In this document: piece after piece, positions 1 to 8,330 of the stretch
How positions within the stretch are numbered: the stretch's first letter is position 1
Layout of the letters: every line of letters starts with the position of its first letter
NCBI GenBank assembly: GCA_021793575.1
Contig: JAJYSM010000005.1
Location: forward strand, 1-64,000
Direction: 5' to 3'
DNA: 64,000 bases
Source of the DNA: Pseudomonadota bacterium
GTDB taxonomy: Bacteria; Pseudomonadota; Gammaproteobacteria; Xanthomonadales; Rhodanobacteraceae
Notes under the pieces: generated by a model
Databases searched by the model: none
What the model was told of the DNA's origin: nothing
Seen by the model: only the letters and a program-made list of their open reading frames with translations
Made by a program: the position numbers and the translations under genes

Positions 1-1506
1 GCGGCGGATTCGCACCGGCGAGGAGGTGCGCGTCTCCACCCCGGTGAACACCGCATCGTGCAGCGCGAAGCCCTTGATCTGGCGGTCGAACGCGGGCATC
101 GCTTCGCGGATCGCCTGGATCGCGTAGCCGGGCAGGGCGCTGTCGAGGCTGCCCGGCGTCACGCCAGGCTTGAACGAGGGCAGCACGTCGCCGAACTCGC
201 GCGAGGCGCGGCCGGTGAGGAAATCGCCGACCAGTTGGCCTGGCGCGTTGTAGTTTTCGCCGCCCAGCACGTACGCCTGGCTTTCCAGCGCGCGCTGCAG
301 CGCGATGCCGGCCAGCGGGCTGCCGCCGTCCTGGTCAGGCCTGCTGTCGTAGGGCGCGAAATCCGTCGGGTCGATGCCTACCACGATCGCCGCATTCGCG
401 TTGCGCTCGTTGCGCGAATACTGGCTCATGCCGTTGGTCACCACGCGTCCGGGTTCGGACATGGCGGCGACCACGGTGCCGCCGGGGCACATGCAGAAGC
501 TGTATACGGCGCGGCCGTTGCTGGCGTGATGCACCAGCTTGTAGTCGGCCGCGCCGAGCAGCGGGTGGCCGGCCTGCGCACCGAAGCGGGCACGGTCGAT
601 GATCGACTGCGGGTGCTCGACGCGGAAGCCGATCGAGAAGGCCTTCGCCTCCAGATACACGCCGCGCGCGTGCAGCATGGCGAAGGTGTCGCGCGCGCTG
701 TGGCCCACCGCCAGCACCACGTGATCGGTGCGGATCTGCTCGCCGCTGGCCAGCGTCACCCCGCGCAGCTGGCGCGCACCGGCGGCATCGGTGTCGATCA
801 GCAGGTCGTCGACGCGGCAGCCGAAGCGCATCTCGCCGCCCAGCGACTCGATCGTGGCGCGCATGTTCTCCACCATCGTCACCAGCCGGAAGGTGCCGAT
901 GTGCGGCTTGTTCACCCACAGGATCTCCTCCGGCGCGCCGGCCTTGACGAACTCGGTCAGCACCTTGCGGCCATGGTGCTGCGGGTCGCGGATCTGGCTG
1001 TACAGCTTGCCGTCGGAAAACGTGCCGGCGCCGCCCTCGCCGAACTGCACGTTCGATTCCGGGTGCAGGTTGCGCTTGCGCCACAGGTCCCAGGTGTCCC
1101 TGGTGCGTTCGCGCACCGCCTTGCCGCGATCCAGGATGATGGGGCGAAACCCCATCTGCGCCAGCAGCAGCCCGGCAAACAGGCCGCACGGGCCGGTGCC
1201 GATCACCACCGGGCGATGCGGCAGCGTCTTCGGGGCCTGGGTGACGAACCGGTAGCGCGTGTCCGGCGCGGGCTGGATGTGCGGATCGTCGGCAAAGCGG
1301 CGCAGCAGCGCCGCTTCCTGCGGGGTCTCCACGTCCAGGCTGTAGATCAGCAGGATCGCACCGCGCTTGCGCGCGTCGTAGCTGCGCTTGGCCACGCTGA
1401 AACCGGTCAGCGCGGTCGCTTCGATGCCCAGTCGTTCGAGAATCGCGGCGGCCAGCGCCGACGCCGGATGATCCAGCGGCAGCTTGATGTCAGTGAGTCG
1501 CAACAT
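1..1506 (-). CDS. FAD-dependent dehydrogenase, COG2509 family (3' end outside window)
   Basis: A flavoprotein of the NAD(FAD)-utilizing dehydrogenase family COG2509; the substrate is not established for the family. The reading frame starts at ATG 1506 and runs off the window edge after about 502 codons, so only a short C-terminal piece is missing. An N-terminal region of about 95 residues precedes a dinucleotide-binding motif IGTGPCGLFAG near residue 102. A second conserved stretch, GEGGAGTFSDGKL, follows near residue 160, and a glycine-rich CPGGTVV segment comes later. Codon use is strongly GC3-biased on this strand. The long plus-strand ORF opposite is a shadow. Family assignment is confident, biological role is not. 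Confidence 0.85.
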   Translation of the reverse strand, partial: MLRLTDIKLPLDHPASALAAAILERLGIEATALTGFSVAKRSYDARKRGAILLIYSLDVETPQEAALLRRFADDPHIQPAPDTRYRFVTQAPKTLPHRPVVIGTGPCGLFAGLLLAQMGFRPIILDRGKAVRERTRDTWDLWRKRNLHPESNVQFGEGGAGTFSDGKLYSQIRDPQHHGRKVLTEFVKAGAPEEILWVNKPHIGTFRLVTMVENMRATIESLGGEMRFGCRVDDLLIDTDAAGARQLRGVTLASGEQIRTDHVVLAVGHSARDTFAMLHARGVYLEAKAFSIGFRVEHPQSIIDRARFGAQAGHPLLGAADYKLVHHASNGRAVYSFCMCPGGTVVAAMSEPGRVVTNGMSQYSRNERNANAAIVVGIDPTDFAPYDSRPDQDGGSPLAGIALQRALESQAYVLGGENYNAPGQLVGDFLTGRASREFGDVLPSFKPGVTPGSLDSALPGYAIQAIREAMPAFDRQIKGFALHDAVFTGVETRTSSPVRIRR

Positions 1507-1639
1507 GCGGGGTGGCGGTCATGCTTCGGAGGGCCAAGGCCGATTTTCGCACGCGTTCAGGCGGCTGCGGTGGATCGGCTGCACCGCCCGCTCGGGTGGC
1601 CGCCGCATGCGGCCGGCGCGATGACGAGATGCGGGCAGA

Positions 1640-1933
1640 TCAGGCGGCTGACGCGACCAGGCATTGCTGGCTGCAGACGGTGTCAGAAGCTGACGTGCCG
1701 CGGCAGCTGAGAGCGGCCAGCATCGCCGTGAACTGCTCGCCGGTGGCCTGCGGGTGCAGCAGGATGAAGCATTTGCCTTCCGCTCCGGTGGGCCGGCGGG
1801 CTGCGGCGACGCATACCTTGCCGTCGTCCGTGGCCAACACCACCGGCGCGGCATGCGCCGAATCCCACAGCTGGCGGCGAACCTGGCCATGCTGGGGACC
1901 GCCGGCGATGATGCACTTGATGAGCTGTTCCAT
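1640..1933 (-). CDS. Small cysteine-containing hypothetical protein
   Basis: A 97-residue protein that I do not recognise. It begins MEQLIKCIIAGGPQHGQ and has a short beta-rich pattern (APVVLATDDGKVCVAA, KCFILLHP). Five cysteines are spread along it, several near the C-terminus. ATG 1933 is chosen; a GTG at 1969 in the same frame would add 12 residues but has no visible Shine-Dalgarno. It has no predicted signal peptide or membrane segment. It stands alone between the COG2509 flavoprotein and DUF1993 genes on the same strand. Confidence 0.5.
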   Translation of the reverse strand: MEQLIKCIIAGGPQHGQVRRQLWDSAHAAPVVLATDDGKVCVAAARRPTGAEGKCFILLHPQATGEQFTAMLAALSCRGTSASDTVCSQQCLVASAA

Positions 1934-2058
1934 GTCGTCTGCTCGCGTGTCGGGTATGAGTGGCTTCACGACAAGTCATGCAGACAGCGGGCCACGGCGT
2001 GGCAGCCAACTGCGGTGCCGGTCACAGTTTCCCGCATTGCCCCGCTGTGGCCCGTGCT

Positions 2059-2565
2059 TCAGGCACTGCCGATGAAGTCGCTCTTGCCCAGTTCGGCGCC
2101 GGCCTCGCGCAGGATCGCGTAGGTCGTGGTGCAGTGGAAGAACAGGTTCGGCAGCACGAACTGCAGCAGGTAGCTCTGGCCGTCGAAGTTGAGCTCGCCG
2201 GTGCGCATCTTCAGCACGATTGCGCGCGCCTCGCTGCCGTCGATCTGCGCGGGCGTGAACGTCTGGACGTAGGCGAGCGCGCGCTCGATGCGGGCCTGCA
2301 CCTGGGCCAGCGTGGTCTCGTTGTCCTCGAACGCCTGCGGCTCGACGCCGGCCAGGCGGGCGGCGCCGCGCGTGGCCATGTCCGCGGCGATCTGCACCTG
2401 CCTGACCAGCGGCAGCATGTCGGGGATCAGCCGCGTCTGCAGCAGCACCTCATCGGTGACGCCCTTCGCCGCCGCATGCGCCTCGCCCTTCTTCAACACG
2501 TGGGCAAGGTTGGTCAGCGCGCGGACGAAGACGGGGACGGAAGCCTGGTACATCGAGAGTGTCAT
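2059..2565 (-). CDS. DUF1993 family protein
   Basis: A 168-residue protein with the sequence signature of DUF1993, a family of small, mainly helical proteins of unknown function related in fold to DinB-like bundles. It begins MTLSMYQASVPVFVRALTNL and has the typical middle section (VQIAADMATRGAARLAG, FNFDGQ-like LNFDGQSYL) and C-terminal FFHCTTTYAILREAG. Its ATG overlaps the TGA of the upstream MFS gene by the ATGA arrangement, so the two are probably one transcript and translationally coupled. Whether it assists the pump is unknown. Confidence 0.85.
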   Translation of the reverse strand: MTLSMYQASVPVFVRALTNLAHVLKKGEAHAAAKGVTDEVLLQTRLIPDMLPLVRQVQIAADMATRGAARLAGVEPQAFEDNETTLAQVQARIERALAYVQTFTPAQIDGSEARAIVLKMRTGELNFDGQSYLLQFVLPNLFFHCTTTYAILREAGAELGKSDFIGSA

Positions 2566-3899
2566 CGGGAAATCTCCGGTGGATCGTGGGGAAGCGCTTC
2601 ACTGGAAAATTCGTTGAAGGGCATGCCCGGCGCGATGGCGCCGGTCGCAGGGGTCGCCACGCCGTGGCGCTGACGGGTGACGCGGGCCGCCATCACGGCG
2701 GCGACCAGCAGCAACAGCGCGGCCAGCACGAACGCTGCGCCGGGCAGATGCCTTACCGGCGCGTGGTTGCTGACGAACAGCGCGAACAGGTTGGCAAACA
2801 GCGCCGGGCCGAAGATGCCGGCGAGGCTGGCCAGACTGCTCAGCGCGCCCTGCAGCCGACCCTGCTCGTGCGGGTCGACTTGCTGCGTCAGCAGCGCCTG
2901 CGCCGGCGGGCCGGCCAGCCCGCCCAGGCACAGGAACGGAATGCCCAGCACGAACAGCCAGGCTACCGGCGCCAGCCCGAAGAAAACGTAGCCGACGATG
3001 CACAGCGTCAGTCCGGCCAGGATCAGTCGCCGCTCGCCCAGTCGCGGCATCAGCCGGCGCACCAGCACCGCCTGCACCAGTCCGCTGCACAGGCCGACCA
3101 GGGCCAGCGTGTAGCCGACCATTTGCGGCCCCCAGCCGTAGCGGTAGTCGGTGTACAGCACGTAGGTGGAGTTGAGCGAAAACTGCGCCAGGTTGCTCAG
3201 GAAAAACACCGCGGCCAGCCCGAACACCTGCGGGTAGCGGCGCAGCAGCACCACCGCGCCGAACGGGTTGGCATGGCGCCAGTCGAAGCGCGCGCTGCGC
3301 TTTTCCCGCGGCAGCGATTCGGGCAGCACGAAGTAGCCGTAGGCGAAGTTGATCAGCGACAGGCCGGCCGCCACCCAGAACGGCAGGCGGATATGCAGGT
3401 GACCGAGAAAGCCGCCCAGCGCCGGGCCGACGATGAAGCCGATGCCGAACGCCGCACCCAGCGTGCCGAACGCGGCGGCGCGCTTTTCCTTCGGCATGAT
3501 GTCGGCGATATAGGCATTGGCGGTGGAGAAGCTGGCGGCGCACACGCCCGACACCGCGCGGCCGATGAACAACAGCCACAGCGCCGGCGCCAGCGCCATC
3601 ACGATGAAGTCGACGCCGAGGCCGAAGCTGGAGATCAGGATCACCGTGCGCCGGCCGAAGCGATCCGACAGCGCGCCCTGCACCGGCGAAAACACGAACT
3701 GCATCAGCATGAACAGCGCGCCGAACATGCCCGACCACACCGCCGCCTGCGGAATGCTGCCGCCGATCAGCTGCATGATCAGATGCGGCAGCACCGGGAT
3801 GATGATGCCGAACGCCAGCATGTCCAGCATCACGGTGACGAAAATGAAGGTGAGGGCGGCGCGCTGGCGGGTCGCGACGGCAGCGGGTGACTGATCCAT
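2562..3899 (-). CDS. MFS transporter, TetA-like drug efflux group
   Basis: A 445-residue inner-membrane transporter of the major facilitator superfamily, closest in pattern to the tetracycline-resistance-like TetA group of proton antiporters. About 12 hydrophobic segments are visible. The motif A loop between segments 2 and 3 reads GALSDRFGRRTV (about residues 75-86), and LGAAFGIGFIVGPALGG near 150-165 is the TetA-type motif C. The start ATG at 3899 is clear. The C-terminal tail after the last helix is long and polar. It forms an overlapping pair with DUF1993. The substrate cannot be told from sequence; many chromosomal members do not give tetracycline resistance. Confidence 0.88.
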   Translation of the reverse strand: MDQSPAAVATRQRAALTFIFVTVMLDMLAFGIIIPVLPHLIMQLIGGSIPQAAVWSGMFGALFMLMQFVFSPVQGALSDRFGRRTVILISSFGLGVDFIVMALAPALWLLFIGRAVSGVCAASFSTANAYIADIMPKEKRAAAFGTLGAAFGIGFIVGPALGGFLGHLHIRLPFWVAAGLSLINFAYGYFVLPESLPREKRSARFDWRHANPFGAVVLLRRYPQVFGLAAVFFLSNLAQFSLNSTYVLYTDYRYGWGPQMVGYTLALVGLCSGLVQAVLVRRLMPRLGERRLILAGLTLCIVGYVFFGLAPVAWLFVLGIPFLCLGGLAGPPAQALLTQQVDPHEQGRLQGALSSLASLAGIFGPALFANLFALFVSNHAPVRHLPGAAFVLAALLLLVAAVMAARVTRQRHGVATPATGAIAPGMPFNEFSSEALPHDPPEISR

Positions 3900-3979
3900 G
3901 GGCTTGAGGGTGCGATGGGAAGTGCACCATAGCGGAAGCGCGCGTGGCCGGCATCTGCGCCGTCAACAAGCAGGGCGCG

Positions 3980-4858
3980 TCAGCCGGCGGCGTCAATCCA
4001 CGCGGCCACGGCGGCCGGGTGTTCCAAATGCAGGTGATGGCCGCCGTCGAGATGGCTGACCGCGATGTCGGGTACGCAGGCGGCGCGCTGGCGCATCGCT
4101 GCACCGGGCAGATACGGGGTGTCCGGCCGCGCCAGCAGCAGCGCGGTGGGCGCCGCGATGCCGGCGAGCAGGGCGTGGATCTGGCTTTCGGCCAGCCGCA
4201 GCGGGCTCGGCCGGGTCAATCGCGGATCGCTGCGCCAGCGCCAGCCGCCCGTGGCCTCGATCAGGCCGCGCTCGACGATCGGTCGCGCCAGCTCGGCCGG
4301 CAGACCGCTGGCCACGCTGCGTGCGCTGATCGCCTGGCCGATGTCGCGGAACACCCGCAGCGGCCTGACGCGCTCCTCGCGCGGCGTCAGCGCCGTGCGA
4401 AAACGTTGCAGGGTCTGCGTGCCGTCGTCGCCGAGCGGTCCCAGGCCTTCGATCAGCAGCAGCCGTTCGACGCGCGCGGGCGCCGCAGCCGCCACCAGCG
4501 CGGCCACCCCGGCACCCAGCGAATGGCCGAGCAGCCGGTAGCGCGGCAGCGCCAGCGCCTCGACCGCCGCCAGCACGACGCGCACGTACTCCAGATAGTG
4601 ATAGCTGGCGCCCGCGGCCAGGTGTCCGGAGTGACCGTGGCCGGGCAGCTCCAGCGCGATCACCTGGTAGCGCGCCGCCAGCAGCGGCGCCAGTCGGGTG
4701 AAGCTGGCGGCGTTGTCGAGCCAGCCGTGCAGGGCCAGCAGCGGCGGTGCGCCGTCGTCGCCCCAGACCTGGGCGGCAAGGCTCACCGTGGGCAGCGCGA
4801 TGCGCCGTTCGGTGGGTGCGTGCAGGGCGGCACCGCTCACGCCAGGCGGCGCATTCAA
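3980..4858 (-). CDS. Alpha/beta-fold hydrolase
   Basis: A cytoplasmic alpha/beta hydrolase of up to 292 residues, substrate unknown. The oxyanion loop HGWLDN lies near residue 44, the nucleophile elbow GHSLGAG near 111-117 gives Ser113, and the catalytic histidine is in GGHHLHLEHP near the C-terminus. The longest frame starts with TTG 4858, whose bases overlap the hemH stop codon (TTGA); a GTG six codons in is the alternative. The overlap argues for coupling to hemH. Homologues are often next to ferrochelatase in related genomes, by my recollection, but no heme role is shown. Confidence 0.85.
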   Translation of the reverse strand: MNAPPGVSGAALHAPTERRIALPTVSLAAQVWGDDGAPPLLALHGWLDNAASFTRLAPLLAARYQVIALELPGHGHSGHLAAGASYHYLEYVRVVLAAVEALALPRYRLLGHSLGAGVAALVAAAAPARVERLLLIEGLGPLGDDGTQTLQRFRTALTPREERVRPLRVFRDIGQAISARSVASGLPAELARPIVERGLIEATGGWRWRSDPRLTRPSPLRLAESQIHALLAGIAAPTALLLARPDTPYLPGAAMRQRAACVPDIAVSHLDGGHHLHLEHPAAVAAWIDAAG

Positions 4859-5988
4859 CCGCTGCGCCCGCGCAGCGCCACGGCACGCGCCTTGGCGGCC
4901 AGTTGCCGCGCATGCGCGGCGTCGGCGTCGTAGTCGCTGGCAAACTCCAGCCAGCCCTGGGTATGGCGCAGCACCAGCTCAGCCATCGCCGAGACCTGCC
5001 CCGGGCTGTCGTTGAGCGCGGGGATGTAGCGCAGGTCGCGGCCGCCGGCGGTGAGGAAAAACTCGCGGTTCTGCATGGCGATTTCCTCCAGCGTTTCCAG
5101 GCAGTCCACCGCGAAGCCGGGCGATACCACGTCCAGCCGCTGCACGCCGGCCTTGGCCAGCTCGCGCACGGTGGCGTCCGTGTACGGATGCAGCCAGCGC
5201 TCGCGGCCCACGCGAGACTGGAAGCTGATCAGCACGTGGTCGGTTCCCAGTCCCAGCCGTTCGCGCAGCAGGCGCGCGGTGGCGTGGCACTGGCAGAAGT
5301 ACGGATCGCCCGCGCGCAGGTAGCGTTCGGGGATGCCGTGGAAGGACAGCAGCAGCTTGTCGCCGCGGCCGTGCTCGGCCCACCAGCGTTCGATGTTCTG
5401 CGCCAGCGCCTCGATGTGCGCCGGGTCGTCGTGGTAGTCGTTGATCAGGCGCAGTTCCGGCGGCCAGCGCAGCAGCTTCAGCGCGTCGGCGACGGCGTCG
5501 AACACCGAGCCGGTGGAGGTGGCCGAATACTGCGGATACAGCGGCAGCACCAGCAGCCGCCGCACGCCCTCGCGCTGCAGCTGCTCGATCTGCCGGCGCA
5601 CCGACGGCTCGCCGTAGCGCATCGCCAGCGCCACCCGGATCGGCCCGGGCCGGCGCCGCGCCAGCTCCGCCTGCAGCGCGTCGGCCAACGCCTCGCTGCC
5701 GCTGCGCAGCGGGGAGCCCTGCTCGGTCCAGACGCGGGCATAGGCGTGCGCCGAACGCTTGGGCCGCACGCGCAGGATCACCCCGTGCAGGATCAGCCAC
5801 CACAGCCAGCGCGGGTATTCGATCACCCGCGGATCGCCGAGAAATTCGGCCAGGTAGGGGCGCACCGCTTTCGCGGTCGGCGCGGTCGGGGTACCCAGGT
5901 TCACCAGCAGCACGCCAGCCTGAACGGGGGCCAGCGCAGGGTCGTGGGAATAGCCGGCAAGGCCGGTATAGTGCTTGCTGACTGGCAT
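4855..5988 (-). CDS. hemH: Ferrochelatase
   Basis: Inserts ferrous iron into protoporphyrin IX, the last step of protoheme synthesis. The 377-residue protein has the family landmarks: GVLLVNLGTP near residue 25, the substrate-channel region LPLYPQYSATSTGS near 148-161, the metal-binding histidine in LSFHGIPERY (about H217), and the acidic stretch in GFAVDCLETLEEI near 290. ATG 5988 is chosen because the alignable family sequence begins just after it; the frame is open further upstream but that extension is not ferrochelatase-like. It heads a two-gene overlap with the alpha/beta hydrolase. It is divergent from the SYLF gene. Confidence 0.95.
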   Translation of the reverse strand: MPVSKHYTGLAGYSHDPALAPVQAGVLLVNLGTPTAPTAKAVRPYLAEFLGDPRVIEYPRWLWWLILHGVILRVRPKRSAHAYARVWTEQGSPLRSGSEALADALQAELARRRPGPIRVALAMRYGEPSVRRQIEQLQREGVRRLLVLPLYPQYSATSTGSVFDAVADALKLLRWPPELRLINDYHDDPAHIEALAQNIERWWAEHGRGDKLLLSFHGIPERYLRAGDPYFCQCHATARLLRERLGLGTDHVLISFQSRVGRERWLHPYTDATVRELAKAGVQRLDVVSPGFAVDCLETLEEIAMQNREFFLTAGGRDLRYIPALNDSPGQVSAMAELVLRHTQGWLEFASDYDADAAHARQLAAKARAVALRGRSG

Positions 5989-6083
5989 CGTGACGTCGCG
6001 GCTGAGCGTAGGCCCCGAAGTCTGCCACAAGCCTGCCGCGCCGCGGCGCGCATCCGCGATCACCCACCCACGTGGAGCTGCCC

Positions 6084-6767
6084 ATGTTCAAGACACCCTT
6101 GCGCCGCCTGCTGCTGATTTGCCTGCTGTTGCCGGCGATGGCCGTGCATGCCGAGGACTCGCCGCTGGTGCGCGCCAGCAATGCCGTGCGCGTGCTGAAG
6201 GAGATCATGCAGGCGCCGGACAAGGCGATTCCGCAGGATCTGCTGCGCGATGCCAAGGCCATCGCGGTGATTCCGGATCGGATCAAGGCCGGCTTCATCT
6301 TCGGCGGCAGCCGTGGCGAGGGCCTGATCTCGGTGAAGAGCGCCGACGGCACCTGGTCCAACCCGAGTTTCATCACCATGACCGGCGGCAGCGTGGGCTT
6401 CCAGGCCGGCGTGTCGTCGACCGACGTGGTGCTGGTGTTCCGCACCCAGCGCGGCGTGGATTCGATCGTGCGCGGCAAGTTCACCCTCGGCGCTGACGCT
6501 TCCGCGGCGGCCGGTCCGGTCGGACGCACCGCCAGCGCGTCCACCGATGCGCAGATGAAGGCCGAGATCTATTCCTACTCGCGTACCCGCGGGCTGTTTG
6601 CCGGCGTCGCGCTGGACGGCTCGGTGCTGCGCATCGACTACGACGCGAATGCCGCCGTGTACGGTGCCGGCGTCACGCCGCGGCGCATCTTCGAGGGCGG
6701 CGTGAGCCATGTGCCGGGGCCGGTGGTCGACTTCCGCGATCGGCTGGAGGAGTACACTGCACGCTGA
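6084..6767 (+). CDS. SYLF-domain (YSC84-related) lipid-binding exported protein
   Basis: A 227-residue protein with an N-terminal signal sequence (KTPLRRLLLICLLLPAMAVHA) followed by a SYLF/YSC84 domain, known elsewhere to bind phosphoinositides and other lipids. Family hallmarks are AIAVIPDRIKAGFIFGGSRG, then WSNPSFITMTGGSVGFQAG, and the later SYSRTRGLFAGVALDGS. ATG 6084 sits after a GGAG and gives the signal peptide at the very start; a start 12 bases upstream is possible. It lies just before tatABC but, with an 82-bp gap, need not share a promoter. The role in bacteria is not settled. Confidence 0.88.
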   Translation: MFKTPLRRLLLICLLLPAMAVHAEDSPLVRASNAVRVLKEIMQAPDKAIPQDLLRDAKAIAVIPDRIKAGFIFGGSRGEGLISVKSADGTWSNPSFITMTGGSVGFQAGVSSTDVVLVFRTQRGVDSIVRGKFTLGADASAAAGPVGRTASASTDAQMKAEIYSYSRTRGLFAGVALDGSVLRIDYDANAAVYGAGVTPRRIFEGGVSHVPGPVVDFRDRLEEYTAR

Positions 6768-6849
6768 CCCGTGTGACCATCTGATCATGGGTGGCGATGG
6801 GCGCGTTGCGCGTGACTGACGGTGGCTGGTTCGGGTTCAGAGGTCGATT

Positions 6850-7113
6850 ATGGGTTTTGACAGTTTTTGGCACTGGATCATCCTGCTGGTGATCGTGCTG
6901 CTGGTGTTCGGCACCAAGAAGATTCGCAATCTCGGGCCGGATCTCGGCGCCGCCATCCGCGACTTCAAGAAAAGCCTCGGCGGTGAGGACGACGCCAAGC
7001 AGAAGGAAGACGAGGCCCGGCGCAAGGTGGACGAGCAGCTGCGCGCCGATCCGCCGGCTGGCGCCTCCGCCAGTACCACGCAGAGTCAGCGCGACTCCAG
7101 CGAAACCAAGTAA
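6850..7113 (+). CDS. tatA: Sec-independent protein translocase subunit TatA
   Basis: Pore-forming subunit of the twin-arginine translocase, which exports folded proteins across the inner membrane. The 87-residue protein shows one N-terminal membrane helix ([15 protein letters not shown], about residues 7-21), the conserved FG hinge, then an amphipathic helix ([17 protein letters not shown]) and a polar, charged tail, exactly the TatA plan. ATG 6850 follows an AGAGG. It is first in a tight tatA-tatB-tatC cluster, with tatB 24 bp downstream. Confidence 0.95.
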   Translation: MGFDSFWHWIILLVIVLLVFGTKKIRNLGPDLGAAIRDFKKSLGGEDDAKQKEDEARRKVDEQLRADPPAGASASTTQSQRDSSETK

Positions 7114-7137
7114 GCGCGCGGCGGGCGGAGCGCGGCG

Positions 7138-7548
7138 ATGATCGAGATCAGTCTCGGCAAAATGGTGCTGCTCGCGCTGATCGCGCTGATCGTGCTGGGT
7201 CCGGAAAAACTTCCCGGCGCCGCGCGCACCGCCGGCGCGTTGCTGCGTCGGCTGCGCAGCGGCTGGGACAACGTGCGCGCCGAAGTGGAGCGCGAGCTGG
7301 AGATCGAGGAGATCAAGCGCGCGGCGCGCGAGGCCGCTGCCCGCGTCGAAGCGTTGCAGGCCGACGTCAAGAGCAGCCTGCAGCAGGTGCAGCAACCGTT
7401 GGTCGAGGCGGCCGCGATGGTCAACCCGGCCGCGCCGCTGATGACCCGGCTGGATGGGGGTTCCGCCGAACCGGCCGCGGCGGTGCAGGCCGAGCTGGCG
7501 CTCGGCGAGCCGACCCCGCCGCAGGAGCCGCCGCATGAGCACGCCTGA
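7138..7548 (+). CDS. tatB: Sec-independent protein translocase subunit TatB
   Basis: TatB works with TatC as the receptor for twin-arginine signal peptides. The 136-residue protein has a short N-terminal membrane helix (MVLLALIALIVLGPEKLP, including the conserved LGPEKLP hinge), followed by a long charged amphipathic helix and an Ala/Pro-rich tail. It is longer than TatA, as expected. Its end overlaps the start of tatC by 14 bases, which suggests translational coupling. Confidence 0.94.
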   Translation: MIEISLGKMVLLALIALIVLGPEKLPGAARTAGALLRRLRSGWDNVRAEVERELEIEEIKRAAREAAARVEALQADVKSSLQQVQQPLVEAAAMVNPAAPLMTRLDGGSAEPAAAVQAELALGEPTPPQEPPHEHA

Positions 7549-8302
7549 TTCCGGCGCGCCGGAAGGCGAGGGCCTGCAGGGGCTGTTTTCGCATCTGCTG
7601 GAGTTGCGCACGCGCCTGCTTCGGGCGGTGGCCACCGTGGTGCTGGTGCTGGTGGCGCTGGTGCCGTTTGCCAACCGGCTCTACTCCGAACTGGCCGCGC
7701 CGCTGGTGGCGCGTCTGCCGCAGGGTGCGCATCTGATCGCCACCGAGGTGACCAGCCCGTTCATCACGCCGCTGAAACTGGCCTTCTATACGGCTCTTTT
7801 CATCAGCATGCCGATGATCCTGTACCAGCTGTGGGCGTTCGTCAGTCCGGGCCTGTACAAGCACGAGAAGCGCCTGGCCCGACCGCTGCTGGTGGCGGCG
7901 CTGGTGCTGTTCTACCTGGGCGGCGCATTTGCCTATTTCGTGGTGCTGCCGGCGGCGTTCCGCTTCCTCACCGCGGTGACGCCGCAGGGAGTGGAGATGA
8001 TGACCGACATCACCCACTACCTCGACTTCGTGATGCTGATGTTCTTCGCGTTCGGGCTGTGCTTCGAGGTGCCGGTGGCGGTGGTGATACTCGCCGCGGT
8101 GGGCGTGGTCGATCTGGCCCGGCTGCGCAGCGGGCGGCGCTATGCGATCGTCGGCGCGTTCGCCATCGCGGCGCTGATCACGCCGCCGGACATCACCTCG
8201 ATGATGATGCTGGGCATTCCGATGTGCCTGCTCTACGAGCTCGGCATCCTGGCGGTGCGCTGGCTGGTGAAGCCCGGCTCGCTGCGTCCGGACCTGGGCT
8301 GA
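7535..8302 (+). CDS. tatC: Sec-independent protein translocase subunit TatC
   Basis: The multi-spanning core of the Tat receptor. The 255-residue protein has six hydrophobic segments and the family's N-terminal HLLELRTRLLR motif, a conserved FxxTPLK-like stretch (FITPLKLAFYTALF), and the glutamate in GLCFEVPVAVVI needed for signal recognition in known TatC. ATG 7535 is chosen from the alignment start and lies within the end of tatB. It is the last gene of the tat cluster; priA converges on it from the other strand 28 bp away. Confidence 0.95.
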   Translation: MSTPDSGAPEGEGLQGLFSHLLELRTRLLRAVATVVLVLVALVPFANRLYSELAAPLVARLPQGAHLIATEVTSPFITPLKLAFYTALFISMPMILYQLWAFVSPGLYKHEKRLARPLLVAALVLFYLGGAFAYFVVLPAAFRFLTAVTPQGVEMMTDITHYLDFVMLMFFAFGLCFEVPVAVVILAAVGVVDLARLRSGRRYAIVGAFAIAALITPPDITSMMMLGIPMCLLYELGILAVRWLVKPGSLRPDLG

Positions 8303-8330
8303 AACGAGGCTGCTGCGCATCGCCCCTGGT

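Noticed and set aside
58-1710. Long plus-strand ORF opposite the COG2509 gene
   Set aside because: It is an antisense shadow: it is rich in Arg/Ala/His as expected from the reverse of GC3-biased codons, and resembles no family, while the minus strand encodes a clear flavoprotein.
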